DNA from: Podospora comata
Taxonomy: Eukaryota; Ascomycota; Sordariomycetes; Sordariales; Podosporaceae
Length of the DNA stretch: 64,000 nucleotides
NCBI GenBank assembly: GCA_017354895.1
Contig: CP071497.1
Span: forward strand, 372,001 to 436,000
Direction: 5' to 3'
Of the stretch, positions 11,272 through 22,000 are shown piece by piece. A program made the position numbers and the translations under genes. The notes beneath the pieces are model-generated. The model was given only the letters and a program-made list of their open reading frames with translations. It had not been told where the DNA came from and ran no database searches. The stretch's first letter is position 1, and each line of letters opens with the position of its first letter.

Positions 11272-12637
11272 TGTGGTGTGCTTTTTTTGTGAGGGACACG
11301 GTGTAGGGGTATCAAAAGGCTTGAAAATAATGGTGGGAATGGCAGAAAGAGCCTGTTGACGGTAGACTGAAGAGTTACATGTTGAGAATGTGAGTAGTAT
11401 GCCCTCTTCTTATAATAAGGCTCATAACCTTCCACATCAACGCCATCATGCCCTTCGGGCATCCCTCTGCTGCTGCCATGGCGACCACATCGATCGTGCT
11501 TCCCATCTCGTCACGAAAATTTCCGATTGGTATTGCGAATAAAGCCTCCAGAATTCCGTGAGTCGCTTTTCTGGTAAGGATACGCTTGTAAGCAGCAGGT
11601 GAGACTCTTCCCGCCCCGAAATCAACCAAAAGACGGCTCTACCCGGCGCTATTGGGATTGAAGGCCTGCGTGTTTCAGAGCACACCACAAGCCATGGGCA
11701 GCAAATGGCGACTAAGAAGAGCAACCAAGACCCTTAATCCCAACAGGCTGCGTAGTATCATGCTCATTGAGATCTTGGTGTCTTAGATGGATTAGATTGA
11801 TTCGATGGGTTAACGATCTGACATGTTTGGCGTGCTTCAACCTCCTGCTGCCGCCGATCTAGGACTCCAGCCAGTCGTGAACGCCCTTCAAGATGACGCC
11901 ACAGGTCCCAAAAATGATAACAGAGCTACCCGCAGCTGAGGGATGCAGGAAGGAGCCGCTTTGGAAGCTACCACTGCGATGGAGCTTTGAGATTTCTCTC
12001 GACTTACACCTGCTGTCCAATTATCTTCGCCGGCTCCACCTCCGTCTTGGCCGTGAACCCCCCCGTGCGCACCACCCCCCTCTGCTCAAGCACAAGCAGC
12101 AAACGAGCACACTCCGAATTTCCGAACGTCCGCGACGCTTTCAAACAGTTCTTTTCTTCATTACAGTGACGGTCATTGGAAGACTGAAGCTAAGATCCAG
12201 TCTGCCAGCTCCGCCTTGCTAGTCGATTGCGTGCTGGAGGTCCGCATTCCCCACGCCAAGACCAGGCCGATCAACCGGGATCCTCCCCAACTCTATGGTG
12301 TTGGCGCATGGCATCATTGCCTTGCGCGATGACGGGATGCGCTCACATCTCAGTCAAGAGAACTGCCCAACTTTCTGCGGGGGCCTCAAGTGTATAAGAG
12401 CGAGCAGGATGTTTAGAGGATTGCCCAAACAAGTTGCTGAATTGCGTGATCGACCGGGTCTTGTTTCTTGAACGCGAGATAGTCGAGACGTCAAGAGATC
12501 TTATCTTGCAGCTTGCTTGAGCCAACGCTACACATCTTGGACGTCTTTGTTTTCAACAGCCCCTAGTTAGCCCCTTTCCGTCTCCCTGCCAACACACACA
12601 CAACAACAACAACAACCACCACCACCACAAAGCAACA
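11272..12637. promoter_or_regulatory. Divergent promoter region of the sulfur-monooxygenase pair
   Basis: 1,366 bases between two divergent start codons. It must carry both promoters and is therefore the likely site of any shared sulfur-starvation control, but I could not point to a specific binding site. A CA-rich tract (12593-12637) directly precedes the downstream ATG, typical of a highly used fungal leader. No other gene is supported inside. Confidence 0.45.
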
Positions 12638-13807
12638 ATGGCTCAACCACACGAACTCAACACCGACCCCGACCGTCTTCTCTTCGCCTACTGGGTCCCC
12701 AACGTCTCGGGCGGCCTCGTCGTCTCCAAAATCCCCCAAAACACCTCTTCCTCTCTCAAATCCAACCTGACCTACGCCCGCACCGCCGAACAGCACGGCT
12801 TCGAGTACGCCCTCACCCAAATCCGCTTCACGGCCCTCTACGGCGCCTCGGAACAGCACGAGTCCGTCTCCTTCTCCCAGGCCCTCCTCCACGGCACCGA
12901 AAAGCTCAAAGTCATCGCCGCCATCCTCCCCGGCCCATGGACACCAGCCGTCGTTGCCAAGCAGCTCGCCAGCATCGACAATTACACCGACGGCAGAATT
13001 GCCGTCAACATCGTCTCGGGCTGGTTTAAGGGCGAGTTCCACGCCATTGGGGAGTGGTGGCTGGATCACGCCGAGAGATACAGACGCTCGAATGAGTTCA
13101 TGAGGTGTCTGCGTGGTATCTGGACCGCGCCCGAGGATGAGGGTTTCACCTTTTCGGGAGACTTTTACCGGTTCAAGAATTACAAGCTGGCGCCCAAGCC
13201 GGTACAGAAGCCGCACCCGCCTATCTTTCAGGGGGGGAATAGTGAGGATGCGAGGGTGAATGGGGCTGAGGTGGCGGATTGGTATTTTATGAATGGGAAT
13301 GATCTCGAGGGGTTCAGGGCGCAGATTCAGGATGTCAAGGCGAGGGCTGCCAAGGTTGGCAGGGAGGAGCACGTCAAGTTTGCGGTGAATGGGTTTGTGA
13401 TTGTGAGGGATACCGAGGAGGAGGCGATTAGAGTGCTGCAGGAGATTCAGGGCAAGGCCGACCAGGGTGCGATTGAGGCGTTTGCGCAGGAAGTGAAGAA
13501 TGCGGGCCAGAGCACCAAGGAGAAGCAGGGCATGTGGGCGACGAGCACGTTTAATGATCTGGTGCAGTATAATGATGGGTTCAAGACCAAGTTGGTCGGT
13601 ACCAAGGAGCAGGTGGCCGAGAGAATTGTGTTGCTCAAGGCTTTGGGTGTCAACTTGCTCTTGACTGCCTTCCTTCATTACGATCAGGAGGTTGAGCAGT
13701 TTGGCAAGGAGGTGCTCCCGCTGGTACGGAAGCTCGAGGCCGAGGGACGTGGCAAGGACGTCGCGTATGAGATTGAGAGGACTGGTGCCATTTATCAGAA
13801 GCACTAA
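12638..13807 (+). CDS. FMNH2-dependent dimethylsulfone monooxygenase, SfnG-type
   Basis: Single-exon gene for 389 residues of the bacterial-luciferase-like (TIM barrel) superfamily. The sequence follows SfnG closely: FAYWVPNVSGGLVVSKI near residue 14-30, EYALTQIRFTALYGASEQHE, VIAAILPGPWTPAVVAKQLA, RIAVNIVSGWFKGEFHAIGE, PPIFQGGNSEDAR, and a conserved STFNDLVQYNDGFKTKLVGT. SfnG converts dimethylsulfone to methanesulfinate, using FMNH2 supplied by a separate reductase; no reductase is seen in this window. The ATG at 12638 lies in a good context after a CA-rich leader. The gene is divergent from the DszC/SfnB-like gene and converges with an SGNH hydrolase 60 bp away. The match to a mainly bacterial family suggests old transfer from bacteria; the third-position C bias early in the gene is like its neighbours, so a recent arrival is unlikely. 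Confidence 0.9.
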   Translation: MAQPHELNTDPDRLLFAYWVPNVSGGLVVSKIPQNTSSSLKSNLTYARTAEQHGFEYALTQIRFTALYGASEQHESVSFSQALLHGTEKLKVIAAILPGPWTPAVVAKQLASIDNYTDGRIAVNIVSGWFKGEFHAIGEWWLDHAERYRRSNEFMRCLRGIWTAPEDEGFTFSGDFYRFKNYKLAPKPVQKPHPPIFQGGNSEDARVNGAEVADWYFMNGNDLEGFRAQIQDVKARAAKVGREEHVKFAVNGFVIVRDTEEEAIRVLQEIQGKADQGAIEAFAQEVKNAGQSTKEKQGMWATSTFNDLVQYNDGFKTKLVGTKEQVAERIVLLKALGVNLLLTAFLHYDQEVEQFGKEVLPLVRKLEAEGRGKDVAYEIERTGAIYQKH

Positions 13808-13867
13808 GCCTTGACCTGTACGATTGAATTATGATAATGAAGCAAATAGAACAATACCCATGCTCAT

Positions 13868-14932
13868 CTAGAGATCATCCTCCTGCCCGACAATAACGTT
13901 CACCAATTGGCTGTTGTTTGATGTGACATGCTCGCCGGCGGTGGCTCGTACTTGAGCCTTCCACTCTGGTGTAGGGAGGTACATTGGTGAGCACCAGAGC
14001 TGATATCGTGTGTCCTGCACCGGATGCCAGTCCCACCAAGCGTCGTCATGTCCAGTCTTTATTCGAATGTCGTAAGAGTAGGCACCGTAGACGAGATCCC
14101 ATGTGACTGTGAGCCTGACCCAGCCCTCGTGATTTGGCGATGATGCCGCTGCTGCAAGGTTGACTGGCGTAGACAACACACGACGCGGCACCGGTTGAGG
14201 GATCTCGAGCTCTTTTGTTGACCTGTCTGTCAAGGCAAATTCGGGAGAGAGCAGCGTGCGAGAGAAGGCTTGGGCAATCTCAAATTCGCCAAGAGCGCCA
14301 GGGTGAAGCCCATCGTAGGATCCTTCTCTGCAAAGGTAGTTCTCGCAAAGATGAACCAAGACAACGGGTGACGACGGTTGATTCCAGCTTGGGATTGCTT
14401 GAGCGAGCAGTTCGTTGTACGTCTCGACTCTCACGGGTAGATCACCCAGCCCCGGAACAATAGTACGCTGCGGTACGTTCGCGATGGCAAATTTGAGGGC
14501 CTGGTTGTGAGTGCGCGCTTCTGTTATCAAGGCCTCCATGCTCTTGAGGGTTCCCCCTGGATCGCTTATGCCCCACCCAATGTCGTTAAAGCCCAACTCT
14601 ACAAGACACAGGTCCGGCTTGTGGGTGGCGACCTGTTCGCCAATTCCGTCCTTGACGACGCATGCTGCTTTTCCCCACCAAGAATAATGATAGCAATCCT
14701 GGAGGAAATCTCGGTCCACATCTGGAGCGTATCCCCCATCGCGAGTTCGATCGTCCTCTGGAGGAGGTGGGATGGTGCCCTTGTGCGGCCCCACAAACAC
14801 AACGGGAGTGTTGTTTTGTCGAAACCATTCCCATATTCGATACCGCCAAGTCCAGTCGCCTTCACGGCCGTGGGAAATCGAGTCTCCCACGATCATGATC
14901 CTTGTGGCCGGTCGTGTCGGTACTCCGCCCAT
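13868..14932 (-). CDS. SGNH/GDSL-type esterase with C-terminal beta domain
   Basis: Intron-free gene for 354 residues. Block I of SGNH hydrolases is IMIVGDSISHGREGDW (GDS Ser near residue 18), block III is ELGFNDIGWG, and block V supplies the catalytic Asp/His in YDGLHPGALGEFEIA. Together these give the Ser-Asn-Asp/His set. From about residue 245 a Pro-flanked linker leads to a beta-rich domain (WVRLTVTWDLVYGAYSYDIRIK) resembling a fibronectin-III-like module. No signal peptide is visible, so the protein is probably intracellular or exported otherwise. Substrate cannot be told; family members remove acyl or acetyl groups from sugars or lipids. It converges with the SfnG-type gene. Confidence 0.85.
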   Translation of the reverse strand: MGGVPTRPATRIMIVGDSISHGREGDWTWRYRIWEWFRQNNTPVVFVGPHKGTIPPPPEDDRTRDGGYAPDVDRDFLQDCYHYSWWGKAACVVKDGIGEQVATHKPDLCLVELGFNDIGWGISDPGGTLKSMEALITEARTHNQALKFAIANVPQRTIVPGLGDLPVRVETYNELLAQAIPSWNQPSSPVVLVHLCENYLCREGSYDGLHPGALGEFEIAQAFSRTLLSPEFALTDRSTKELEIPQPVPRRVLSTPVNLAAAASSPNHEGWVRLTVTWDLVYGAYSYDIRIKTGHDDAWWDWHPVQDTRYQLWCSPMYLPTPEWKAQVRATAGEHVTSNNSQLVNVIVGQEDDL

Positions 14933-15384
14933 CCTGCTGTGTAGGTAAGGCTTGTCTTGTGGTCGTGTTCATGATGAGCAAGGCGCGCGTTGTGAGGGGT
15001 CAATGGCACCGGACCCACAAATAGCCAGAGGCTGGACCAGGGAGGGTTAGGGGTCTGCCAGGGTGTTACCCCTGAGCCCCTGGATTGAGATGACCATGAC
15101 ACACACACGAGTCAATTGCATTTTTCCATCTTGTTAAAGAGAGTATCAAGTTTGTTATTTATCTAAAAAATAAAAACAAAATAAAAGAGCGTATGAAGTT
15201 AGATATCGGTAAAGACTGTCCAAATATCACCAACCTTCATTCCCATAAATACCGCCTCATTTCCATCACCGCATAAGAAACCATTATGAAAAGTCACTTC
15301 CATCATCACTTGGCCCATTCACCATGACCGTCGTAAAGAAAGGTTCCCCGCCCTGATTATTCCCACTATATCCAAGGGCGCCCC
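14933..15384. other. Intergenic, 452 bp, no gene seen
   Basis: Lies between two leftward genes and holds the 3' region of the jacalin/LysM gene and the promoter of the SGNH hydrolase. An A-rich stretch near 15160-15185 may be a 3'-end processing region. Confidence 0.35.
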
Positions 15385-16782
15385 TCATGCAGCGAGACCA
15401 ACGCAAACATGGTAGCCGCGGTAGAGGTTGTCGCACTCAAAGTCAATCGTGACCTTTTTGTTCAACGCGTAAAACTCGTCCAAGGTAATCCCTGCTCCCT
15501 GCGCAATATCGTGGCATGTATCTCCAGCGACCACCTTGTGGAATTCAGCGCAGTTCTCAACGGTGCCTGGCTGTGGCTTGATCCCCGTAGAGAGAGAAGA
15601 CGAAGGAGTCGAGAGAGATGTTGTGGTGACGGTGATGAATCCGGTAGGTGTGGGTGTGGGAGTCTGGACAGCTGGTTGGGTTGACCCGGGACGGACAAGC
15701 TCTGGGTACAGCGGGCTGCATTGTGAAATGACCTCGGACACGTCTAACCTCTTCAAAGTGCCCCGAGTAGGTATTCTGTAGACTCTGACACCAGTGTCGA
15801 GGACGAGAACGCCGTCCCATCCGATATTCAGGTTGCCTGACCAAACCTGTGCCGTGCAACTAGGGAACTCATTAGCAACTGGTGTGCGACAGTGCAGGCA
15901 TTGTGTCACTTACTCAACAGCCTCCTCGGGTCCATTAATCCGTCCGCCAAGGGACCAGGTCAATGTCTTATCTTTGCTCTGAGTCGTCGACTGGCTAGAG
16001 GAAGAGCTCGTAGACCATGACACGGATGTCTCGACACTCACGACGTCAGGAATGCCAGCTTTGATGGACATGCCGAAAGTCAAACTGGTAGACGATGAAG
16101 TTGTCCAAGTCGTGGATGTAGAACGCATGATCGTGTCACCGAAGCTCCAGTTGTGGGCCACTCCATCCCATTTCACCTTTTTGGTGCTTAATGTCTCCAG
16201 CTCGAGATTCTCAAAGGGATTGTACGAGTCAATGCGGACATCCTCGAGCACCGGATCTTTGGCCAGCTTCCTGATAAAAACAGGGGACAGCTGGTCCATC
16301 TCCTTGCCTGCTCTTCCAACAAAGCCGATGAGCATTCCCGATCCAACCTCCATGACAAAGTTTCCTTGACCAGTTGTGTCTTGCCCGTGATCAAACTCGC
16401 CTCCAATGGTGGTTTTGAACAGAATGCGGCCGGTGCGTTTTCCATCACCGTTACCCCACAGAGTCATCTCGGTGATTGCTTCGCCTGGCTGAAAGTGGTA
16501 GTCTTTGGATTCACCCTCCAATGCTCCAGCACTTCGGGTCGCGCCATCAGAGAAGGTAACCTGGATGCCTCGGAGAGTTTGCTTGTTCTTCGTGGTGGCT
16601 ACCCTGAAGACGCGAATCTTTTGGACGGTTTGGCCGCTTTCCGCCAGCAACTCAAATTCGCTGCCTCCTTTTCCACCGACACGGAAGGTCGGCGCCCAGA
16701 CGTCTCTCTCCCATGTTGCGGCAAGGGATGTAGTGGCCAAGAACCCAGCAATAAGGGAGGAGCAGAATTGTGTCCAACGCAT
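15385..16782 (-). CDS. Secreted jacalin-like lectin / aerolysin-like / LysM fusion protein
   Basis: Two exons (16782-15914, 15859-15385) give 447 residues. Residues 1-21 form a signal peptide (MRWTQFCSSLIAGFLATTSLA). Residues about 30-170 are a jacalin-type lectin domain: RVGGKGGSEFEL, LRGIQVTFSDG, PGEAITEMTLWGNG, GRILFKTT and a final GSGMLIGFVGRAGKEMD. Residues about 175-325 are Ser/Thr-rich with alternating hydrophobic positions and read like the stem and insertion region of aerolysin/ETX-type beta-pore proteins. Residues 345-390 are a Pro/Thr/Ser linker. Residues 395-445 are a fungal LysM (chitin-binding) domain (FHKVVAGDTCHDIAQ...GYHVCVG). The protein is probably a secreted, sugar- and chitin-binding factor. 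The lectin and LysM calls are firm; the pore-type region is inference from pattern. Confidence 0.82.
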
Positions 16783-18876
16783 CTTTGCAGTTAGATTATA
16801 GCAAATGGACTGTAAGGGCGTTTGTCAAAAGTGCAACAGTGTTGAGGAAGGATCGTGGGTTGATTGGTTGAAATGAATGTGAAGTGTATATCAGTGTAGG
16901 TAAGTAACGAAGGAATGGTTGAAGAGAGTGACTAGGTAGCAAGGCTTCCCAACGAATGAACGAGGCTCTCGGTGTTATACTCCTGCCTGAGACTGCGCGA
17001 TGGGGTGAGGATTTAAACTCTGAGTTGAGTTGAGGTGGGAAACGACAGGACTTTATACTCAGAATGCCTTGCCACTGACGATCTGATCTGATAGATACGT
17101 CTCTGTCAACGGGTCTGTTTGTCTCCCTTGTGGCGTGCGTCGATGACGTAGGTCAACACCATGTTCACGTCGTTAATCTGCGCTCAAGCCATCAGAGAAC
17201 GCATGATAATTGACCAAATTCCAGGGGTATCGCCGTAGTGGCGGGTAGATCAGGGGTCAAGACTTGTAGGCGCTCTCCAACGCAGGCGAACTTTTCCATT
17301 GGCTGCCCAGGACCGGCGTGCAAAGACGGCATGTCCTTGGCTTACGAGCTTAAGCGGCCTAGCACTTGCAGCCAGATGAGCCACGGCATAAGCCAACACG
17401 TCGATTTCAACTATCACTACCTGTTCCTTTCGTTGTGATTGTAGATGTATTCGTCCGCAAATAAATGCATCTTCGTCAGTAATTATTATTGAAATCCGAT
17501 TGCGGTCTGAGGTGAAGGTAGGTATCAACCACCGTCCCATGACTCCCATCAAGATACCTCGTTCGAGTAAAATGGGTTGAATTTAGAGCTATCATGGAAG
17601 CCTTGAAACCCCATTGCAAGGCTCGCCTCAGCAACCCCCAAATATCCCGGCCTGCCCCCAATGCGGCCATGGTTTTGAAAGCGGAGACGTCATTTTAGGC
17701 CATCCCCTGCCCGCAACCAGACCGTTCTCGATACCGACTGGGACTTTTGGACAATGCTCACGCTCGCCAAGGCAACTTCTGATATTCAGTCGATCAAGGT
17801 GGGACGTCTCATGTTCAGCTGACAGCGATGATTTCATCCCAATCTGCAGCTACCTTAAGCTGCATCTCAGCCTCATGTTAAAATCCCAAATCCATCCTAA
17901 CCTGGAGTCATAAAACGAATGCAGGAGCCTTCGCTGAGTTGACCGGATGTTTCACCGTCTTCACCAGCCAACAACAGGTCAGAGCCTTGCGAACACGCAA
18001 CAGCCACAGACGGAGCCTGGGCCCAAATCGGCAGCGGCCCGAAGGTGGTGTGGTCCGGGAACCCGAATGATCGAAATTGGATCCGAATAGTAGACCGGTA
18101 GAAAGGGTTGTTTGTGTGTTGTCCTGACCTAATACCAAACTCCTGCAGTAGTGCGTACGGTCTCTAGGTCCAATTCTGATCAGCTCGTTGAAAGTCCTTA
18201 AGTCACAGCCTATCAAGGGCTTGCCGTGTACCTGAAACAAATTTGGCACTATCTGCATACATGTAAGCGTCGTCTAGGCCAAGCAACGCCAAGCCCCAGC
18301 CTGCTTAACGTGGAAGGGGAAAACCCAACGGGCTGGTCAAAGAAGACCATTAGTCGAGAGGAAAGCATGAACAAGAGACAATGTAAAATTACTAGCTGTA
18401 TACTGCTGGAACTTCAAAGTGTGGGTCATTCCCGGCATCATTTTGCCGTAGGATGATGACGCGGGAAAGGAAGTAGGTGCAGCTCCAGCCAAGGACGCCA
18501 CGTCGCAGCCTTGAGATGTCAAACAGAGAAATCGCAACAATTTTTTGCGGCTTCGGGTTCGGTCAACTGCGGAGGGAGATTTTCAGAGTCAAACTTAAGG
18601 AGATTGAGAGCTTACAATAGCCCTCATGATTCACGTCCATGAGGTAAGAGATATGAGTTGACGATCCCGTTGTCAGATGGCACGGGAGGGAAGCCACACT
18701 TGACTCAATACCAGTCGGTCCTCATGGCCAATTCCAGCTTAACAGAACCAGAGACTAGTCCTAATGGTGCTGCTGTGCTATAAAGAGACCACTGGCCAAT
18801 GAATAGCTACCTAAGCCAAGACTGTGGGTTAGGGTTGTAGGAGTGTTGCCCCTTGTCAGATTAGTCTGAGGCCCAC
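16783..18876. other. Intergenic, about 2.1 kb, no supported gene
   Basis: Short open frames on both strands show no domains. The first 300 bases are the likely promoter of the jacalin/LysM gene. No RNA gene was recognised. Confidence 0.35.
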
Positions 18877-19003
18877 TGTTGAGGAATTAATATCTTGGCA
18901 GTGGGAACTGAGCCACTAGGTTCGCCCTTTTCGAGTTACCAAGGCAGCTCACCCTTACACAACACAACAATCAACACGCTTTGAGACTTCATATACGATT
19001 TGA
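18877..19003 (+). repeat. Direct repeat copy A, candidate LTR terminus
   Basis: Starts TGTTGAGGAATTAATATC and is roughly 80% identical by eye to copy A' at 20548-20675, in the same orientation. The TG start and a TATA-like stretch downstream (about 19176-19186) suggest the 5' part of an LTR. The element appears strongly decayed. No coding part can be recognised between the copies. Confidence 0.6.
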
Positions 19004-19641
19004 CAATTCACACTCAAAGTATTTTATAAAATATAACATTCAAAGCTATTTACGATTATGCCGACCTTAAATTTATCGATTTATAAGATGTTTATTAAAA
19101 CTACTACCGGGTCTGTTGTGAGCCTCCGATCGACAGGTAGAGGAGCACATGCAGGTCTGGGACCCTCCGTAGCTCATATATAAAAAACCTCGGCCTGGGA
19201 TGCTCTTTTGAGAGCTCCCTAGCATTCTTAATCATAACACAACGGACCATATTATTCCTTGGTGTTGAGTGTTCATTTCCATCTTTTCTTTATTTCCTTT
19301 CCATGGCGCGCTCTTATGCCCAGTGACCTTCCCGGGACCCTTGTTCTATACTAAAACGGTCTCTGTCAAGTCACTCCGCATAATTTCCCGCCGGAAAACT
19401 CTCAGTTTGAGTTCTCGTTCTTGAGCTTCCAGCGCTGTCGCCGGAATCCATAACTTGGAGCCTCACCGAGGCCCTCTCAACGGGACATTCCTCTAGAAAC
19501 GTCCTTGGGCCTTATCGAGCCTCCAAGGGAAGCCTCCCTGGGAGCCTCCTATCCGAACCCTCCTTCCAGAAAGTCACAACAATGATTTATGCTTTCGTCT
19601 ATGCTAAATTACCCTATATTATCTAGATAGAGATTCTACCG

Positions 19642-20045
19642 TGTAACGAACCCCTATCCAGAACCTCTGAAAAGGATGCTTGTTGAAGGTACTTCTGAAT
19701 AATCCTGATTTGGTACAGTTAAACAATATATAATAAATGGCTTGTCTTAATCACAATAGTTAAGATACTAACGATTATAACTTATATTACATACTGCGGA
19801 ACTATTTATCTTTACTAGTTAGTTTTTCCGTATATATAGACCTAGGGTTCTAAGTACCTCCGTACTTGTCTCTATCTTTTATTTTTTAGATCCCCTGGAT
19901 TTAACTTCCAAACTCTAGATTCTTGGATCTAGCTCTGAATCCATAGATCCCCTGGCCCGTGCTATTCCCTGCCCCAGAGGCCACACTTGTCCGCCCGCTC
20001 CAGTCCCACTGATCCTGGCGGCCCCGCTTCTCCTGAACCGTAACA
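19642..20045 (-). mobile_element. Decayed LTR (family shared with 46,792-47,268)
   Basis: On the minus strand the sequence begins TGTTACGG and ends GGTTCGTTACA, about 404 bp, with the TG...CA ends typical of LTRs. Its central stretch (TATATATACGG, then an AAATAGTTCCG block) and its terminal block (CAGAGGTTCTG then GGGGTTCGT) match the LTR at 46,792-47,268. It lies inside the island bounded by repeats A and A', so it probably inserted into an older element. No target-site duplication is visible. It is old, rich in A+T and looks mutated, as expected after RIP. No Gag or Pol part is seen. Confidence 0.7.
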
Positions 20046-20547
20046 CTTTAGGATCACTTGGATCACCACGCTCCTGGCGCTCCCAAGCGCTCCATATCCT
20101 ATTGTTCTCGTAGCGATTAGCTAGCACCTCCCGTCCACCACATACTGTCCAACCCTGCCTGTTGGGTTAACTAAGACACTAAGTTTTAAGAATTTATTAG
20201 AGTAGTAAATATTGGAAAGAAGGATTTAAATAATCTAGACTTAGTACCTTTGTAAGAAAATAAAGATAGTATACCTGTAAAGTAAAGGCGGCAGCCCGTA
20301 TATAATAAAAAGATTAGTAATAGTAAGGATAATAAAAACTCTAGTGAAAAAGAACAAGCGATAGATATTACGGAATAAGCGGGAATATTACTGGGATACG
20401 AGAATACTGAGGAAATCGGGGAAGTTGAGAGGTTCGGGCCAGGAATAGAGCCACTTAACAGCTTTAGGCAAGGCGTTAGCTGGGGGGTGTATTAGATTAG
20501 TTAATGAGGCTCACTATTAACGTGTCAAAATAGTCAATCGGGCCTAC
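20046..20547. other. AT-rich decayed repeat-island sequence
   Basis: Very A+T-rich sequence with many stop codons in all frames, consistent with repeat-induced point mutation of transposon-derived DNA. No gene is supported. Confidence 0.5.
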
Positions 20548-20675
20548 TGTTAAGGAATTAATATCTTGGCAGAGGGACCTGGGCCACTGGGTTCGGCCTT
20601 TTCCAGCCACCCGGGCAACTTACCCTCACACAACACAACAATTGATACGGTTTTGGACGCCATATACGATTTGAT
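20548..20675 (+). repeat. Direct repeat copy A'
   Basis: Second copy of the TGTTAAGGAATTAATATC repeat (see 18877-19003), ending in a shared CATATACGATTTGA block. Together the two copies bound about 1.55 kb of degenerate DNA. Confidence 0.6.
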
Positions 20676-21448
20676 ACCCCTATTTACCCCTGAACGCGTT
20701 ACGTCATGATCCAAACAACACACTTCCAAGTCTATGTCTCTTAACCTCTGCGATGTTAGAATCTTCTATACACTATGATGTTTCAAAATCTTACAATTCT
20801 ACCCCTGATAGCTGTGCATGGGCTACGCAAGCCTTACATTATATTTCGCATTCGGCCCGTGTGATATCTGGATACCTGGTAAGTCTTTGCCTGCTTCGTT
20901 CTTGGTTCGTATGTCTTTATCCCTGGGCATCGTCCTTCTCCTCCTTTATCGTTCCAACTTCGCAGGGCCAACCAAGCTATGCATGGTCCTTGTTACCTAC
21001 CTCAAAAGTCCGACGTCCCATCGTACATACACTATGTTTTTTCTCGGCGCCCTCCCGTCCTATAAACGGAAGCAAAATCAACAGTCAAGCATTGAGACAA
21101 GGATGCAAATACGAAGTACCCCACCATTGCCATTAGACCATCGGTATCGACAGATTCAAACCCATGACGCCAAGATCGGGTCTGCGCCACCCGCCATGAC
21201 GGAGATGCAACCTTAGGCTCCCCGTACGATATTTCCCGGTCTGTTGTCTTCGACAACGAGCCAAGGACTTGGGGTGCCGATCCTTCCGTGGTTAGCTCAA
21301 AAAGTCCAACGATATCTCATCGACGGTTGATTCTGGACGTTGATTCCTTCTTCTTCTTGTGGTGAATACCGTCACTAATCTCCAGTCCACAAAGCTCAGT
21401 CTTTCCTTCTGTTCAAGATACATTCGTTTCTTTGACCAAACCAAGAAA
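20676..21448. promoter_or_regulatory. Upstream region of the first duplicated secreted-protein gene
   Basis: No gene is supported. Several blocks recur in the same order upstream of the paralogue at 22,972: AACCAAGC-ATGCA-GGT-CTTGTTAC near 20970 and 22360; CGATATTTCCC near 21227 and 22740; a GGGG-GCCGATCC-TCCG block near 21270 and 22801. The duplication therefore includes the promoter. Confidence 0.55.
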
Positions 21449-22000
21449 ATGCATTCGAAATTCTTGGTCTTGGGTGCTCTGCCCATCCTAGCCATGGCGC
21501 GGGCATATCCTCCTGTCCTCAGAGGCCGGCAAGACCCAGACACCACGACATCCATCGAAACCTCTCGTCCCACCTCCCCGACTCACACTTGGACAGCCGC
21601 GGGTGATGCATCCGCCACAGGGCCGTGGGATGGACACTACACCGGAATCTACACCGGAACACTTCCCGACGATGACAGTGGCCACTACACCGGCATCTAC
21701 TCTGCCACTGCAACCGGCTGCTCGGGCACGTGCACTGGAACACCTGTCGCGGACTACACCGGCATATACACTCCCACTGGATCTGCCACCGGCTGCACTG
21801 GCATCTGCACTGGAACCCCGACCGCGGCCTACACCGGCATCTACACGGGCGAGCTCCCCACCACAACCGGCCAGATCGCATCAAACGGCACAAGTACATC
21901 TGCACCCGTCGTCATCGGCGGGGCTGACAAGGGAGTACAGGGCGCGAGCTGGGTTGGTGGAATCATGGCCGGCTTTGCTGTTATGGGGTTGGCTCTTTGA
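21449..22000 (+). CDS. Secreted YTGIYTG-repeat protein, probable GPI anchor (paralogue 1)
   Basis: 183 residues from the ATG at 21449, chosen because it opens a clear signal peptide (MHSKFLVLGALPILAMARA). A short Arg-rich site (LRGRQ) follows, then a Thr-rich stretch with repeated YTGIYTG/YTGIYS motifs, each unit bearing a small Cys pair (CSGTC, CTGIC). The C-terminus is a Gly/Ala-rich hydrophobic tail (WVGGIMAGFAVMGLAL) preceded by small residues, the layout of a GPI-anchor signal. It shares its signal peptide, the RPTSPTHTWTA-PWDG-YTGIYTG block, the LPTTTGQ motif and its tail with the gene at 22,972, so the two arose by tandem duplication. This copy lacks the Cys-rich domain of its partner. 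Role unknown; a cell-wall or surface protein is likely. Confidence 0.75.
   Translation: MHSKFLVLGALPILAMARAYPPVLRGRQDPDTTTSIETSRPTSPTHTWTAAGDASATGPWDGHYTGIYTGTLPDDDSGHYTGIYSATATGCSGTCTGTPVADYTGIYTPTGSATGCTGICTGTPTAAYTGIYTGELPTTTGQIASNGTSTSAPVVIGGADKGVQGASWVGGIMAGFAVMGLAL

Noticed and set aside
12563-13804. 413-codon open frame antisense to the SfnG-type gene
   Set aside because: Its codons mirror the coding strand; the product is Leu/Gly/Val-rich without domains, while the sense product is a clear family member. GC-rich third positions explain the open antisense frame.
17908-18258. 116-codon minus-strand frame in the 17-18 kb gap
   Set aside because: No domain, no partner exons and irregular composition; not enough to call a gene.
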